Positions 1 to 13,598 of a stretch of 64,000 nt of DNA are shown one piece after another; the first letter of the stretch is position 1, and each line of letters begins with the position of its first letter. The position numbers and the translations under genes are program-made. The notes beneath the pieces are model-generated. The model was given only the letters and a program-made list of their open reading frames with translations. It did not search any database and was not told the origin of the DNA. The stretch is from Anisakis pegreffii (Eukaryota > Nematoda > Chromadorea > Rhabditida > Anisakidae), in contig JAPYMA010000735.1 of the NCBI GenBank assembly GCA_035041965.1, positions 124,001 to 188,000 of the forward strand. The letters run 5' to 3'.

Positions 1-2089
1 TAGTTTAATTGAACGACGATGTGAAATAATCGAATTCTCATGAAGTATTATCAAAAGACTGCTCTGTACTATACAATACGGTGATAACGATATCATATCC
101 TCTCACTGAAGTTATCTGACAATAACATTCAGATTGCCCGGTGAATGCAAAAATATAGAATGAAGAGATTACGAGCAAACGAACGGTTGCGATCTGCACT
201 GAACATGGCTTATCAAAACAATAGTGCTGCTGAGTATCAGTTGTGGTGAATACTGAAATATATCTATTTATGAAAGAAGGAATTGGAAAAAAAATGAAAG
301 GAATATATTCAAAGGAAAACAGATTGATAACCACTGAATAGCTGCGATGAGTACTGGACATTGCAAGTCGACTGTGGCGTTGTTGCGACGATGTTTTGCT
401 GAGTAAAAATTCGACCAATTTCTTCATTCGATACGAAACGGTCGCTTGAAAATGCACTGAGGAAAGTCAGTTTCAATGCGAGAATGCAATTTAGTGATAG
501 GTGTATACGAAGCGAATAATTGCAATCGATCGTGTGACGCATAATTTCGAGATGAATTAAACGCAGGTTTATCACGAGGTGGCTAGCGCATATTAACGGT
601 ATATAACAGAAATGTTGCGAAATGATTTCATCGATCACTCATCTCTCAAAATTTTCTTCTGCAAAATGATTTGTGAACATCCAATAGAGAGCTTCAGAGT
701 GCGGTTCAGAGTGCATTAACTACCGATGAGTTACGTTCATGAATGGATGGATGTCAAGTGGCAAATGAAATGAATTTCAAAAATCAGAGACGATCATCGG
801 TGCTGGAATCTATCGCTTTGAACTCTTACGTTTTGAGGATTTGCTTAGTTATGTATGATCTCTTCAGTGAATGTTAACGATTGATCTGCTAATGATAGAA
901 ATCTTCTCAAAAGTGAACTTTTAATAGGGGTGGCATAAAAAACAGAAACGATTATTCAGCGCAATACTGTTGGCTCGCGTAAGCTGAGATTTGAACTGAA
1001 AAAAGTGGCAAGGAAATCGAACGAGTTCATCGTTTAAAACTGGAGTCATAACCATAATGACCATCTCAAACGAGCTGAAACAAATTTTCACACTGATTGC
1101 TTTTGAGAACTGAGCAAATATGTAAATAGGCTGGTAGAACGAAATGAAGATGAATTGGAACATATATTGGCTTTAAAATGGATTATGGAATGGTGAGTGA
1201 TTTGCAGTGTGTTGCGAGAAGAATGTGCATTTAATTTAGGTTCAGTTTCAAAATTTAATAAATCTTTTCCCTTTTACAAGCAACGTGCATAAGGAGAACA
1301 ACGCCACATCACAACCAACAGCCAACGAAATGAACGCTGAGAATTACATTGTGGAGTGCATAAAACCTATCTTATTACATCAGTTATTGCCTGCATTCAG
1401 CTTTGTTCATGACACAATTGGTGTTATCAGTATGTAAACACAATTTTCTTAATGAACTAACCTTTGAGGAAACCGTCAAAAAATTATCAGTCAAAGGTTT
1501 TGTTCATTTCCCTTGTTAAATATTGGGTTGAAAGTCGTTGAATTTACACACAGCATGCTGTATAAATTGGTTATTCGACTGAAGGTGATCGAAACGTGCA
1601 GGTAAATGGTAAATAAATGTGATGCTTTGCTCAGATTAATGCTGAACTCAGATCGCATCAACAATCAATACGATCGTTCGCAATTCCCAGTGCTGTTAAT
1701 TATAATACAAGCATGTGTTGATAGTTTTGAAGTTGACTCATCGAAATACTGAAATTACGATTGTTGAGTCATCGAAATTAATTTACGATTGTTTTCAGAT
1801 ACTCACCAGTTGGTGGCTAGTGAATGTGATTGAAGTGTGCCTAGGTAATTGTATGGATCACTTCAATGAGATGATTCATTGATGAGGAATTATTCGCAAG
1901 GAATGCACATCAGAAATGCCGATCACTTAATCGTTGTTCGATTAACCTGATTATTTTTATTTGTTGAATTGCTGCAACAAAAAAGTGATGCGATGAACGT
2001 TTACAGTTACTTGAATAGGTGTTATTCACCACAAATATGCCTTCGAAGTAAGTTTGACACAGAGTAGCATACTCGTTTCCGTGAGAAGA

Positions 2090-2300
2090 TTGCGACTACC
2101 ACGAATAAGAATTCTCGCTTTCGCCAGTCCTAGAGTGCAGAAGCAGTGATAGCAGAGCCGAGGGCTCGAGCAAACTGACTCCGTCACCAAAGCGTCTTAT
2201 AATGACGCTCGGGTTTTGCTTTTTATTCCGATTGGTTCCACCGGGAGGTGATAGCCAATGAGACGGGAAGAAACCACGGCTGACTTCCCCATCTCCGCCG
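2090..2300. promoter_or_regulatory. GC-rich patch with paired CCAAT boxes and a small hairpin
   Basis: This stretch is clearly richer in G and C than its surroundings. It contains a perfect 6-bp stem with a 7-base loop (2,191-2,209, AGCGTC...GACGCT). An inverted pair of CCAAT motifs (ATTGG at 2,231, CCAAT at 2,255) sits within an imperfect inverted repeat. CCAAT pairs are typical binding sites of NF-Y-type factors in animal promoters. No gene start was identified next to it on either strand, so the promoter assignment is an inference and it could equally be a fragment of a mobile element. Confidence 0.25.
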
Positions 2301-4427
2301 ACAACACTGCTTCAAACGCTCTTATGCACATCACACTAGAAAGTTTTCGACATGTGATTGATGAATGTCGGCAACCGTATTGCTATCAAATTCAGGAGTA
2401 TTTATTGCAATAAATTATTCCATTAGCCCTAGATAATTAGCTGTGGGATTGATCAGTCGTTCACCGTTCCATTTCAAAACAATCAGCATTGGGCAGTGAT
2501 CCCAACAGAATGATTATAAGCTCACAATTAATGATCATTATGGCACACGATGTCAACTGACGAATGAATACTTATTAGTCAATGTTACGCATACAACTAA
2601 CTAACTCGCCATCCTTTTAATCTTTTCAGCTGTCACATTTCAATTCAAAGTAAACAATTCTCCAATGAAAAAGCAATTAATTTTAGGATGTACCAACCAA
2701 ACACACCCATAAAAGCAACTTTCAAATGGTCGGAGGTCATTTGAATAGTTTTTCTCAATGACAAGGATTTTCATTAGATGTTACAAGCAAATAGGTAAGT
2801 CCCTCGAACTGATCACATTCAGTTACTGTCATAAATGAACGCTCAACTCTACTATTCGAACTGACAGTCATTAGCTGGTTCTTAATGAATTGGCATTGAG
2901 TCATAGTCGATAATGCACGCCTTAGTGTTTTGAATTAATCAAGGATGAAAAATATCAGTTTGTGTGACTAGTTTATGCCGTAAACTAGTTTATGTGACTA
3001 GTTAATGAATATTCCATTAGCCGTGAATAATTCCCTGAACGCTTTAAATCGTTGAACGTGATTATTGATGGACACTTCAGAATATCAGTTCAAAGTGAGT
3101 GGAATGATATTGATGTCTCTTCGATTGTAACCTCAATGAATCGTGTTCCATTTAACGATAACGTAAACAAACCGAGTTTTCATAACAACTTCTCTTTCTT
3201 GCGGCTTGTTTTATACACATTATTCAAAAAGTATTCTTAGATAGCAATGCATAAGCACAAATTGCTCAATGACAATCGTTTTTCGTTGCAACTTCCAAAC
3301 TCAGAGGTGCTCAGTTAAACTAAGTTCTAAGTGTTAGTCATTCAGTAGGATAACGTGATCGTCAACTGACTTCAATCGTTCAACAGCAGCTACAGTAAAA
3401 ATCATCAGCATGAACGGAATCAAATTTTGGTTTAATCTTGTGAGTTAAGCTTGGATTTATGCATATGTTCACAGGGACTGAATTCAATATGAGTTCACCA
3501 GGATGGTTTCGACAAAGTGGCGAAATAACGACGGAATTTTTGAAAAAAGAGATACCAAGAATACATGATCTGAATGAATATTGTGACGGTTCGCATATTG
3601 CTGCTGGAGAAGAAGAGTGATGAAAATGTCTTAAGTTTAAGACTCATGGCTATTCTCTTCCACAAGCAGTGAAGTTGCAGCTCTTGAATGGGATCATTCT
3701 CTCATCACTTTCGAGATCTCCAATTACATCTGTTGGTAATGCGTAGCGGTTAATATCATTTCTTCACGCAATCAACTCGAAAAAAATTTGCCTTCCGTTG
3801 ACAACACAAACGCCCATTCAATACTGTAGCAAAGTGATCGATTATACAATGAGAATATTCGATAGGTCATGATCATCTATCAAGCATTCCCTTTTTTTTA
3901 CAAATTTATACTCCATCGCTGCGTTATGAAATGGATCGAGTGATAACCTTTTGCTGTGGCGATGCTGCTGATAGATATTCTTCATCTTCGTTGAACATCT
4001 GAAGATTGATTTGTTTATTTCTGACTGCTGGCTACGTTCAGTTGAATAGCGAGAAATCAGCATGAACAGCAATGATCTAAAGTTGCTGCAAATTTCAGTT
4101 GTTAGATGACAAACTGTTATTGAAGGAGATACGTAACGCGAACGCGAACACGAGTGGATATGATGCGTACGAATAAATGAGGAACATCGAAATCATGAGG
4201 AAATTTGAATGTTGAGATGTGGATCGTTATACGGAGTCATTAATGTGCCACTACTTGTATCATCTCATCCGATCGATGGTCATTGTGACACGACCTCAAT
4301 TCAGAAAATTTCTTCCTCTTCACTTCACTAGATTTCAAGACCATGCAAAATCGAATGTCAATGTGTATGCACCGGAATAGCATTACTGTATGACCTCAAT
4401 AATCCACTTGCCTTTCCTCAGTACGAT

Positions 4428-4626
4428 CAGGTATCTGCATAGGAGGTGGGGAGAAAAACATCCACTTTGAGTAACTTGGGGTTGTTAGGGGTGTGGAGCG
4501 GATCTTAAAATTAGTTCTGACTTTATGCACAGAAATAGTATAAGTGTAGTGGGAGTGGGGGGAGGGTGATAACGACCTTCCAGACCATCAAAGGGGCAAT
4601 GGAGCACCCGAGCGTGGGGATCACCG
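4428..4626 (-). mobile_element. Degraded hAT-like MITE, copy A
   Basis: Read on the minus strand, the right part of this segment aligns by eye with the left end of the element at 34,147. The shared order of blocks is a GGTGATCCCCACGCTCGGG-like end, a GATGGTCTGG block and a C-rich CCCTCCCCCC tract. The other end carries a weakened version of the CTCCCTATGAGAACCAGTG terminus. The element is too short to code for a transposase. Its outer boundary near 4,425-4,431 is uncertain and I see no clean target-site duplication, which fits an old insertion. Confidence 0.6.
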
Positions 4627-4834
4627 CATCAGATTGTTTCGTTGTCTTACAATCTCGACCAGGAACTCTTTCATAGCGGAAACTTGTTTAAAATCATTAC
4701 AAAAAGCGCTGTTCATGAACAACACTGCATCCAACTGCAAAGAGGATCTTCTGCCACTGAAAAATAACTTCGGGAATACCATTATAAATTCGCAGCAATT
4801 AAGTGACAACCAAATTTTTGTTGATTAAATTCAT

Positions 4835-4928
4835 TTGGCGAACGAACTTCATAAGAATCATGAAGTTCTTTGGTGAACGACCTTCACAAGAATCATAGTT
4901 CCTCGGTGAATCGATTTCATATAGTTCC
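4835..4928. repeat. Degenerate short tandem repeat, about three units
   Basis: Three diverged copies of a 27-36 base unit follow each other. Each has the pattern GG(C/T)GAA-CGA--TTCA-A--AATCAT-AGTTC. The units begin near 4,835, 4,871 and 4,903. No coding frame runs through them. Confidence 0.55.
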
Positions 4929-7900
4929 TTGGTAGAAGATCTATGCAGGAATCACCCTCTAGTTACATGTAGCTGAAATTTATAGAACTTGTCTTTCCTC
5001 ATCTAATTGAAAAATGTGTCCATCTTTCAATGCCTCGCCCTCTTTTACCATGGAACTATGAGGTCCATTTTAGCTAATTGCTATCAATGCTTAAGACCAA
5101 AAATTTTTTCTATTGAAGACGAATAAAACACAAAATTAGCACTGACTGTAAACACTCAAGAGAATTGAATTCGATGAAAATTGGTGCAATTCATTAGTGG
5201 AACTTCGAGAATGAAACAGCAGATGTGCACTGGAAATAGGAGATACAGTAGCAGCAGTTCATGTAAGTTCCTTCGTAATCCCAGCGACACAACCTTCATA
5301 AACTATTCACTGATGTCAAATATGCAGTTTGAGAGCTGATGTTCAGTGATTCAGCATCTCAAATTCAACAAGGAACGCCGGTAGTTTCGAGCGTTTAACT
5401 TGATTCTCTCGGATTCAAGAACTATTATTACAAAGGCTGTGCAATTGATAGTGTATTCAGGTGGTTTTTTCTATTATGAGTGTTGCATTGTGAACAACAG
5501 TAACAATCTTAACTGACTGATTATCTGCAGTTGATGTGAGCAGTATATCTCAGTTTAGATCATTCCTGAAAAGAACCAACTTGGTGAATTGATTCCATTG
5601 AGCAGTCTGACGAGACTGTGTCTGCCCAATTGCTGATTTCATCAAATGTCAATCAAGTGACTAAATTTGGTTACTGGTTGCTTGTAAATTAGTTTCGGAA
5701 AACGTTTCAGATGAATTTAGCAAAAAGCTGAAAATTGATACGCATCCTAGTCAACGTTAAACACGTGACTGAAACTTTCAGGCTGACTTGAATAACGTAG
5801 GGCAGTTGTTCGTGCGCTACATCAGCAAAATGCTTTGAATGGGGAGTAATTCATCGACTGATCGAACATGCGACAGTGTGAGATGATAAAGACAGCACTT
5901 GAGCTGGAAGGATAAGGTAGAGCGGTTGCCTATGCCTGATGGTTGACTAGACAAAGCATTGGAAAAAGAAGCTGACATTAGCGCTTTTGGTAGTCACCCT
6001 TATATGTGTCCAAAAGTGAAATGGAATATAATAGTTTGCTTTGTTCGGGTGACAGCTTGATACAATTTTTAACATGTTAAGCAAAGACGAATGGTTAGTG
6101 TGAAGAATCATATGGCGTAAGTGGTGACGAGGTCTGGTGAACGTTGCTGGAATGTAAGTGACGATGTATAAATGGATGATGATGGTGAAATGGATACGGA
6201 TAAATTAGTGGATACGAATGGTATTGTTTGGAGAATGGCAATTGAGAATAGCATCATCAATACTTGACGCTTGATGAGTTGTTCGGATGAAGGAGGAGGC
6301 ATAAATTATGATCGCGAAGTAATTTAATGGCGTAAAAACAATGGTGCATTCATAATATATCCAAATATCTATAACCGAATTCTTTGAAGAACGCATTAGA
6401 ATGTTCATTTTTGTTCACTGCCGTCTTGCGTTTAATTTCGCATTTCAGTGAACATGGAATTGTGATGTGAATACTCGTTCGCAAAACAATACACATTCAA
6501 AATTCGTACGAAAGAAGCCTGAAACATTCCAACAATTAGTAACAAGATATGGATAGGGTGGTATTGTTTACATTCAACTTAATCGGTGTATTCAGCAGTG
6601 GGAAACGATCTACTAGTAGTTGATTAAGGACGGGATTCTTAAGGATGGCTAAGAAACGTTGCGTGCACATGGTAGGCATTACTACTTCTGGTATGTAGAA
6701 TAATGAGTGCATGTTTCGAAGTTATTCGTGAGAGCGTTGAGAAGAACGCTATTGGTATTACATAGATGATGAAATAGGTGGTGTGATATGTGCTCGTTGT
6801 ATGCTTAGCGATAGAGCACAGCAGACGCACATCACTAATGCTTTCTACTAGAATCGACACCAGGCCAACAAAACGTAAATATTCATGCTCAAAACTTTTT
6901 ATTTTTCCCGTTTTAAATCATTACTAATGTACCACTTTCACTGCATCTACTCACCTATCATTCTGCAGGTCACATTGGTCGTAATCAAGAAATCTTGTTG
7001 AATCACACCTCCTCATTCCTGATCGATCGAGTGCCGATGTCACCATGTTTTTAAGACGCAGATATTTCACTTGCATGGAGAACGAGTTGCTATCATGAAA
7101 TGAACAAGCAATATTCAATTGCTACTCATTAAAAGCATTCATGTGCAATCGTTTTGAACTGACTAGTACCGTCAGGTATTCGTGACTCTCGACAGAATTG
7201 TGCATCAGAGCAATATCGAAAAACGAAAATGTTCAGTTTGGTTATCAACAGTTAAACATTACAGGCTCAACGTCCATTGCATGATGAACACTAAATTCCA
7301 AAGCATCATCGAAAAATTTAAAAGATCAAAATATCGACGAATGCAGCTCAACTGGCCAATAGTTCGTCCACGGCACGTGAGCCACAGTGTTTGTTCATCG
7401 ATGACCTCAAGCTTCTGCAACTGCTAACAAAATGCGAAGAGCGCGGAAGCAGCCCCAAATCAACGGAATATCCGTTCCGAATCCATGGAACAAATCCGCG
7501 AGAAGCGCTCAAAACAGATGCAACCGTTTTTTACTTAGAACGATAGTGGGATGTTACTGATGAAAGATAGTAGATGTTGTGCAACGAGAATATAAAATAA
7601 AATAGGCTTTGTTAAATATGTCAATAACACTGAATTAATGTGTTTTCTATTCGAGTCTTACGCAAATCCATTATTTATGGTTCCTCAACATTTTAGTTCA
7701 TCTGCAAATACGGCATCCTCCTAAATAACCAATGATATATGCGAGTATTTTAATTGCTCTATCGATAGAATTTTATCTCTTCTAACACATTCATTATCCG
7801 CCACACTTACTATCCATGGTCATTCTCATTGAAGAACTGCATAGAAGCACTTAAAAATGATCGAATGGCGCAAACAAGATGAATTATCTAATGCATTTTG

Positions 7901-8804
7901 AATGTGCATGGGACAGGATTTTAGAATCATTTTTGAATGGCTTCACATGTGAACGATTGCTCATTGGTTTTTGAAGAAAGGTACAACCTTACGGGAACGT
8001 GAAAAAGACTTCTAAACCAAATGTGAAAACTTTTTGAAGTCATGTGTTTAGGGATTCACGCAACACATACGATCCGGCATTATTGATTTAATTACGTGAA
8101 TCCGATGTTCTATAAAATGGGGCATGCCAGTTTTGATTCAAGAGCATTCAGCCGGATTATTCACAACCGCATTAATTCTCTGATATTTTGATTTTTCAAA
8201 CCATAACATGATCAGGAGATTGAACGTCGAGCCGATATGCATCAGCTAACATAAGTTAACATTGCTTCAGTTCCCACACAGGGAGGATAGTTGAGAAATA
8301 GTCGATAGCTGTTAGTATGCAGATTAGGAGGACGATCATCATCTGGTGCTGTCTAGGAAGAAGATTTATCAAGGGATTTAGCGAATGAATTGTAATGATT
8401 TGGAGACGACGCTTCTTAAGATGAACAAATTATAATCGAAATTAGCGTTGCTAGTGAATGTGTTCGTTGTTCGTTGCTGGCTTGCTTAAGTTATTGGTGT
8501 TGCTTTGCGAGATATTTTCAATTGATGAGAGGTGACGTTACACTTGCTTGTTTCGTGGAATCTCGTCTATTAACCAACTGAAATATATTCCTTTCTCGTT
8601 ATAAGCGAATTTACATATTTTTCATTCGAATTTGTTCATTCGAAGTTGAAAGTGCATTCGACAGATCACATCATTTCAATCCATGTATAAGTGCGAAGCT
8701 AATAAAATGAATTGACTCACCTCGAAGCTACCAAAAAAACGAAGTGTCCAACACACTCTTAATTCAATTCGTTCAATGCATTATCTAAAGGGTGAGATAT
8801 GCAC

Positions 8805-10017
8805 TAGGGTTTGCAAAATCCCGACGTTTTTTCAATCCCGGGATCGATTTTTGATCCTGGGATTGAACAATTTTTGTAATATTGATGCGGGACACGTTCA
8901 AACACATTTTTTCGAACCAATATGTTCATTATCAATCAGAAAGGAGTTAATTTAACAAATTATTGAACAAATTAGAGGAACCAAATTATTCAAATTCAAA
9001 TTAATATTTCATATAATGTTGCTAATGATCATGTCGTAAGGGTATACTGCATTTTTATGCTAAGGCATCTTGTCTTCTCGGGTCTAAGCTAATAACAGTA
9101 CACTTGCATGTGTAGATGAAATTCTTGATTCTCAAACACTTATTTGCAGTGCTTCAAGTTCATTTTCTTGCAGTATTAACGTCAAGTGAATTCTGCCATT
9201 TCAGAAATTTCGATTTTTTACGAAAGAAATGCATCGCATAAATTATATCATTTGAATTTTGAAAAGTTCAGAGTTTATCTAAAAAGTGAAAAAAATCCGC
9301 AATGGATTTTCATCGAACCATCGAGCACTTACATGTTTGATAATTTCGATCAGAGATCATGGAAATTTACTTGAAAGTCAAGCTTAAGATGCTTTTGCAT
9401 GGAACAATTTACCTCACTTCCACAGTGAATTCTCACTATGGGTGAACTCAGCGAGAATTAATGTACATTTCGATCGGATGAAAATGTTCCCAAATAGCCA
9501 AGTAAAAAGGTTTGCAGTCTTTAGAACATGCAGTTGAATTAACAAATAACAAATGGAATATTGAAGCCGAAAAAATCACATTAGAGGAAATGACTCAAAA
9601 TTTCATTGAATTTTGTTGCTCTTGGTTCTTATTAGAAAATGTGATTATCTGTGTTATTCTACTTAGAAATGCATCCAGATGAGCGTGATATAAAGCAATG
9701 AAGAGCAGAATAATCACTTGAATATTGAATGAAGTGTTACGTAAAAGTTCATCGAGCTGTCGTTGATCATGTCATTCGTCCAAATTGCGTCTATTATCTC
9801 AGCTATTCATCAATGATAGAGGGCAAACAACAAAGATGACTGCATATGAATGAGATGGGAATGATTAAGGCTTACTTCAAGATGAGCATGCTATCAAAAT
9901 TCACGCAAATTGACCTGTTTTACCAAATCCCGAAGTCCTGAGATTTTTCAAAACTTAAATCTCGGGATCGGGATCAGAATTGAAATCTCGGGATCCCGGG
10001 ATCCCGTGCAAACCCTA
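8805..10017. mobile_element. Non-autonomous hAT-like transposon with 8-bp target duplication
   Basis: The element is bounded by terminal inverted repeats that begin TAGGGTTTGCA on the left and end TGCAAACCCTA on the right. It is flanked by near-identical 8-mers, ATATGCAC at 8,797-8,804 and ATATGTAA at 10,018-10,025, matching at 6 of 8 positions. TAGGG-type ends with 8-bp duplications are the hallmark of the hAT superfamily. Inside each end are several CCCGGGATC-like subterminal motifs; on the left they form a 13-bp hairpin (about 8,834-8,866) and on the right they are tandem. The 1.2-kb length and the lack of a long open frame mean no intact transposase; the longest frame (9,186-9,374) shows no recognisable domain. 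Confidence 0.82.
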
Positions 10018-13000
10018 ATATGTAACCTGCAAAGTTCGAGTGCCTACCATCAATGGCGTCGTTTTGCGAAGAAGAGATTATAATGATTACAGAGAGTGCA
10101 TGAAGTGTCAAAAAAAATGAGGAATGCGTTATGAGAAAAAATGTAGTTATGAGAAACGGCAGTCGAAGTGTGCGTTTAGTTGCAGGATTCTGAAAAGTGA
10201 CAGAATACAGATTACGTACTCAATGAACACTCTATTAATTTTCCATTTTCTGAATTGATTGAGAACAGTCGAAAGTCATGAATGCATTAATAGGAGCCTG
10301 TAAATAAGAACAAATAAGTGCATTTGATGCATGTATGCACGCAACATTTTGTTTACGTCGGATAAAACATGACCGAATGAGACTTTAGTCCACTACCAGA
10401 CATTCAATTTATTCCTGCATTGAAAACGTTTTTCGCAGGTTTATGTAGTCTTTCAACGAGCCGAATTGATACTTTCCTCGAATGAAAATTGTCTGCATCA
10501 CTGCGCCGCTTTCATTCGAATGTTTCAAGCTCACTGATGATCGTGCTTTTTGAATATATTATTATACGTCGGTTGATTGCACTCGCAAGCAGAACATAAT
10601 TTTCTGCGTTATTTCTCAATGGGCAAATGAACGAATTGCAATGATCAGCACAGCATAATAATTGTTTCAACTGAACTGGAAACGAATATGAGTAAAGCGG
10701 ATGCGATGAGGTGCTGAAAAATATCTACTTGATATTTAAGCAAGGTGTTGAATCGGAACAAAGCTTGCATTCCTCGCCGCTCATCATTTCGGTTTTGATA
10801 TGAAAACGTGAGAATATATTGCTTGAAAAAAGAACCATTAACTTTAGTTGAAGTGAGTTCAGTGATTTTTAGCATTTTGGTGAAACAAACTGAAAATTGA
10901 TGGTGGTGAATGCAAAGAAAATACTAAGAAAATAAAATGAAACAGCTAAATAAAATGTGATCAAAACACAGATATTGCTTTCAGACATTGCTATAGTGAT
11001 ATCAATAGCAATTCGCAGTACAGCGATATTATTTGATGACGGCAAAAAATAGTCTCGGAGGTAATCCTTCTTGACGAAAATAATGAAGCGATGTTTCAGT
11101 GTGGTGTTAGTGATTTGAAATAATTGCATGAAAGGAAATGAATAAACGTTGTCATGGAGATAGTTACGAAACTGATAGCATGAACAGCGATGATACGTTG
11201 CGAGCAAACATATTGCTTTCTAACAATCACTTACAAGCACTCCTTACGATGATTACTCACAAACATTAATCGCTCGATTACTTCTATTATTTGAAATTAA
11301 TTTTTGAATCTAACTCATTCAATATACTACAGCAAGTTGCAGTCGAGCACGTCAAAAGATTTACAGATGAAATACTGCAGCGTGTTAATTAGATGGGTGT
11401 AGTTCGTTTGAAGCATTGTCCGAAAGTGACTGATGAGTATCACAGATTATTAAACACGATCAATGGAATATCATCGAGCAAACACTTCATTTCATGAAGG
11501 TTTTCACAGGATTTGAGAGCAAGTCGTTTCGAAAGATTTAGTGCTGTTGTGGTTTGCGTAAGCATTGTGGCAGGGACGGGTTCACTTTTCTCTTCAGAAT
11601 CTCATAAATCATCACCAATGCAGTAAAAACATTGGTAAACTCCGGCTTACAAGGAACACATCTATCGATAATGGTGACAGAGGATGTTACAGCTACGTGA
11701 TAATTCGATGAAGATGAAATTTTCTACACAAAACTAAATCAAATGTGACAAACCCGAAGTTGAGAGCTTGGCAAGAAAATTCGAATATCCAGCTTCAACA
11801 TTAAGTGAAAATTGAGTAAACGTGAGCTGGAATGCGCAGTGGAAACTTGACGAAGTATTTATTTTCAACAATAACTCGATAATAACAGTAATTAGCCAAT
11901 TAGGCATGTATAATATGTTCACACAATAATCAATCCACAATGATTAACAGCAGTGCTGAATTACAATACTTTACAATAATGATTTGAATTAAAAATATTA
12001 AGTACAATACTTTGTTTGGGTTATATTTCAAATTCTTGGGATTTAGATTTTTATATATTGAGAATGAGGTGCTTGACTTGGTTACGATTAGAAAGCGGAT
12101 TTATGATTAAAATTACTTTGAGTAACATGAATACTGATACACATTTATAGAGCATTTTCCAAGCTGAACAGTTCTACCACAACTCTTCAAAGGCTTCACT
12201 TTATTTTTGGTTTCAAAACCTGTTCAAGATGGCTGAGATATTTAACTAGTGTTGGATCTGTGGCCGCCGAAAATTGATGACTCCCAATCGGAACTAAAGG
12301 AGACTGATCGGTTAGCAGTTACCAACAATAATCTTCTGGTGGCTACCTGCCGGAAGCTTTAAAGATCTTTTCGATAACTATCGATCGAATCCAACTTACG
12401 CTCAAAATCTGACTTGTCGATGGTCACCGAAAAAAATTTGCTTGTCGCCAACTTTCTATTCAACTGTAACGCTTGCACATTTGCTCGTCAATTGATACTT
12501 ATCTGCAGAAATACATCGAGGTATTGTGGCATGCTCAGAAACGTTTTTAACACTCTTTTTCAAACTGTTATCAGTCGACAGCCTAATTTCTAGGAGTTAT
12601 CTGCTCAGCATGATGATATTGACACATCATTTTCTTTTTGATTGTTTCTTGCGACATCTCGGAATGCTCGATCTACTGAGGCACTATCGATCTGGAATGA
12701 TCCTGATGCAAGTTCGGAGAATATACAATTGATATCTGTGCTCACCGGAAAACATACAAAATAAGTATAAAATTATAATATACAATTGATATCTCTTTTT
12801 AAGCTCTGCAGAATGTATGTCTACGATTTTCCTTCCAAATATTGTTTTCTCACATTGTAACGAGCATGTTTGCAATTTTCGAGTTTATCAAAAACTTTCG
12901 AGATATAACTTCTTCCAATGAATAGTTAAACTGATTTTCAGTGAAACAAGCTGCACATAATTCAAATCTTCATTTGCGGTTGCTTTATTATCGTAATAAT

Positions 13001-13598
13001 TTCTACTTGCATCGTTTCAATCCGAGGTCATTGCTCAGTGATATGCGTATTCTGTTTCTCTGTCACTCTAACGTTTTAGCAAACTTCGATTCACGTTCGT
13101 TTAAAAATTTTACGCGATTTTGTCTTCATAAAAGCATTTGTATGTGATGATTCTTGCGGTGAGCATTGAATAGTAGCATAGAGACGTTTAGAGATGGGCA
13201 TCTATTGGCTTTCTTCGGTGGATTGTAGCAGGATGTGCTTATTTTTCGAAATTTCAGAATAAATTCCAACAATTCCATTCCTCGTCAAATATACCTCATC
13301 ATCTTTCCTTACACTTCTGGTAGATATGTTCGTTTTTCATTCCTCAAGCGTTCTCACTGACTAGTGTTTATTTCGGATTGAAGATGTTCGTTAGATATGA
13401 ACAGCTTCATTCTGATTTTATGAATTCGTTATGTTTTAGCCGAACACAATCAATAACCGTTAATAATTCATTAGGTTTCAGCAATGATGCCATTGTGCTA
13501 TGCTCATTTTTTTGATCAGTGAAAATTCGCATTTCATCAAATCAGTTTGTTTATGTGTAAGGAAAGAATAAAGTTAGAATTGATATATATTATATCAC
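10018..13598. other. Intergenic region upstream of cyclin Y
   Basis: No recognisable gene was found. A block at about 12,245-12,360 is less AT-rich and stays open for about 38 codons (it includes the peptide SELKETDRLAVTNNNLLVATC). Another open stretch follows at 12,640-12,770, but stops and frame changes separate them and no splice model links them. They may be remnants of an old coding sequence. A 17-base direct repeat (ATATACAATTGATATCT) occurs at about 12,720 and 12,778. Confidence 0.45.

Larger units (their letters stand above)
1..8804. other. Intergenic region, no recognised gene
   Basis: I find no gene I can name in this stretch. Open frames on both strands are short, hydrophobic or low in information, and lack matched splice sites. 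Exceptions listed separately are the GC-rich CCAAT patch near 2.1-2.3 kb, the MITE copy near 4.4-4.6 kb and a short tandem repeat at 4,835-4,928. A weak exon-like stretch lies at about 1,288-1,430: it has an acceptor-like CAAG on the left, about 47 open codons including the peptide NAENYIVECIKP, and a GTATGT donor on the right. It cannot be joined in phase to the mini-exon with donor GTGAGT at 1,178-1,192, so it is not called as a gene. Confidence 0.5.

Noticed and set aside
38..638. Two overlapping minus-strand frames of 139 and 109 codons
   Set aside because: Hydrophobic, low-information translations without splice sites or a known domain; they overlap each other in different frames.
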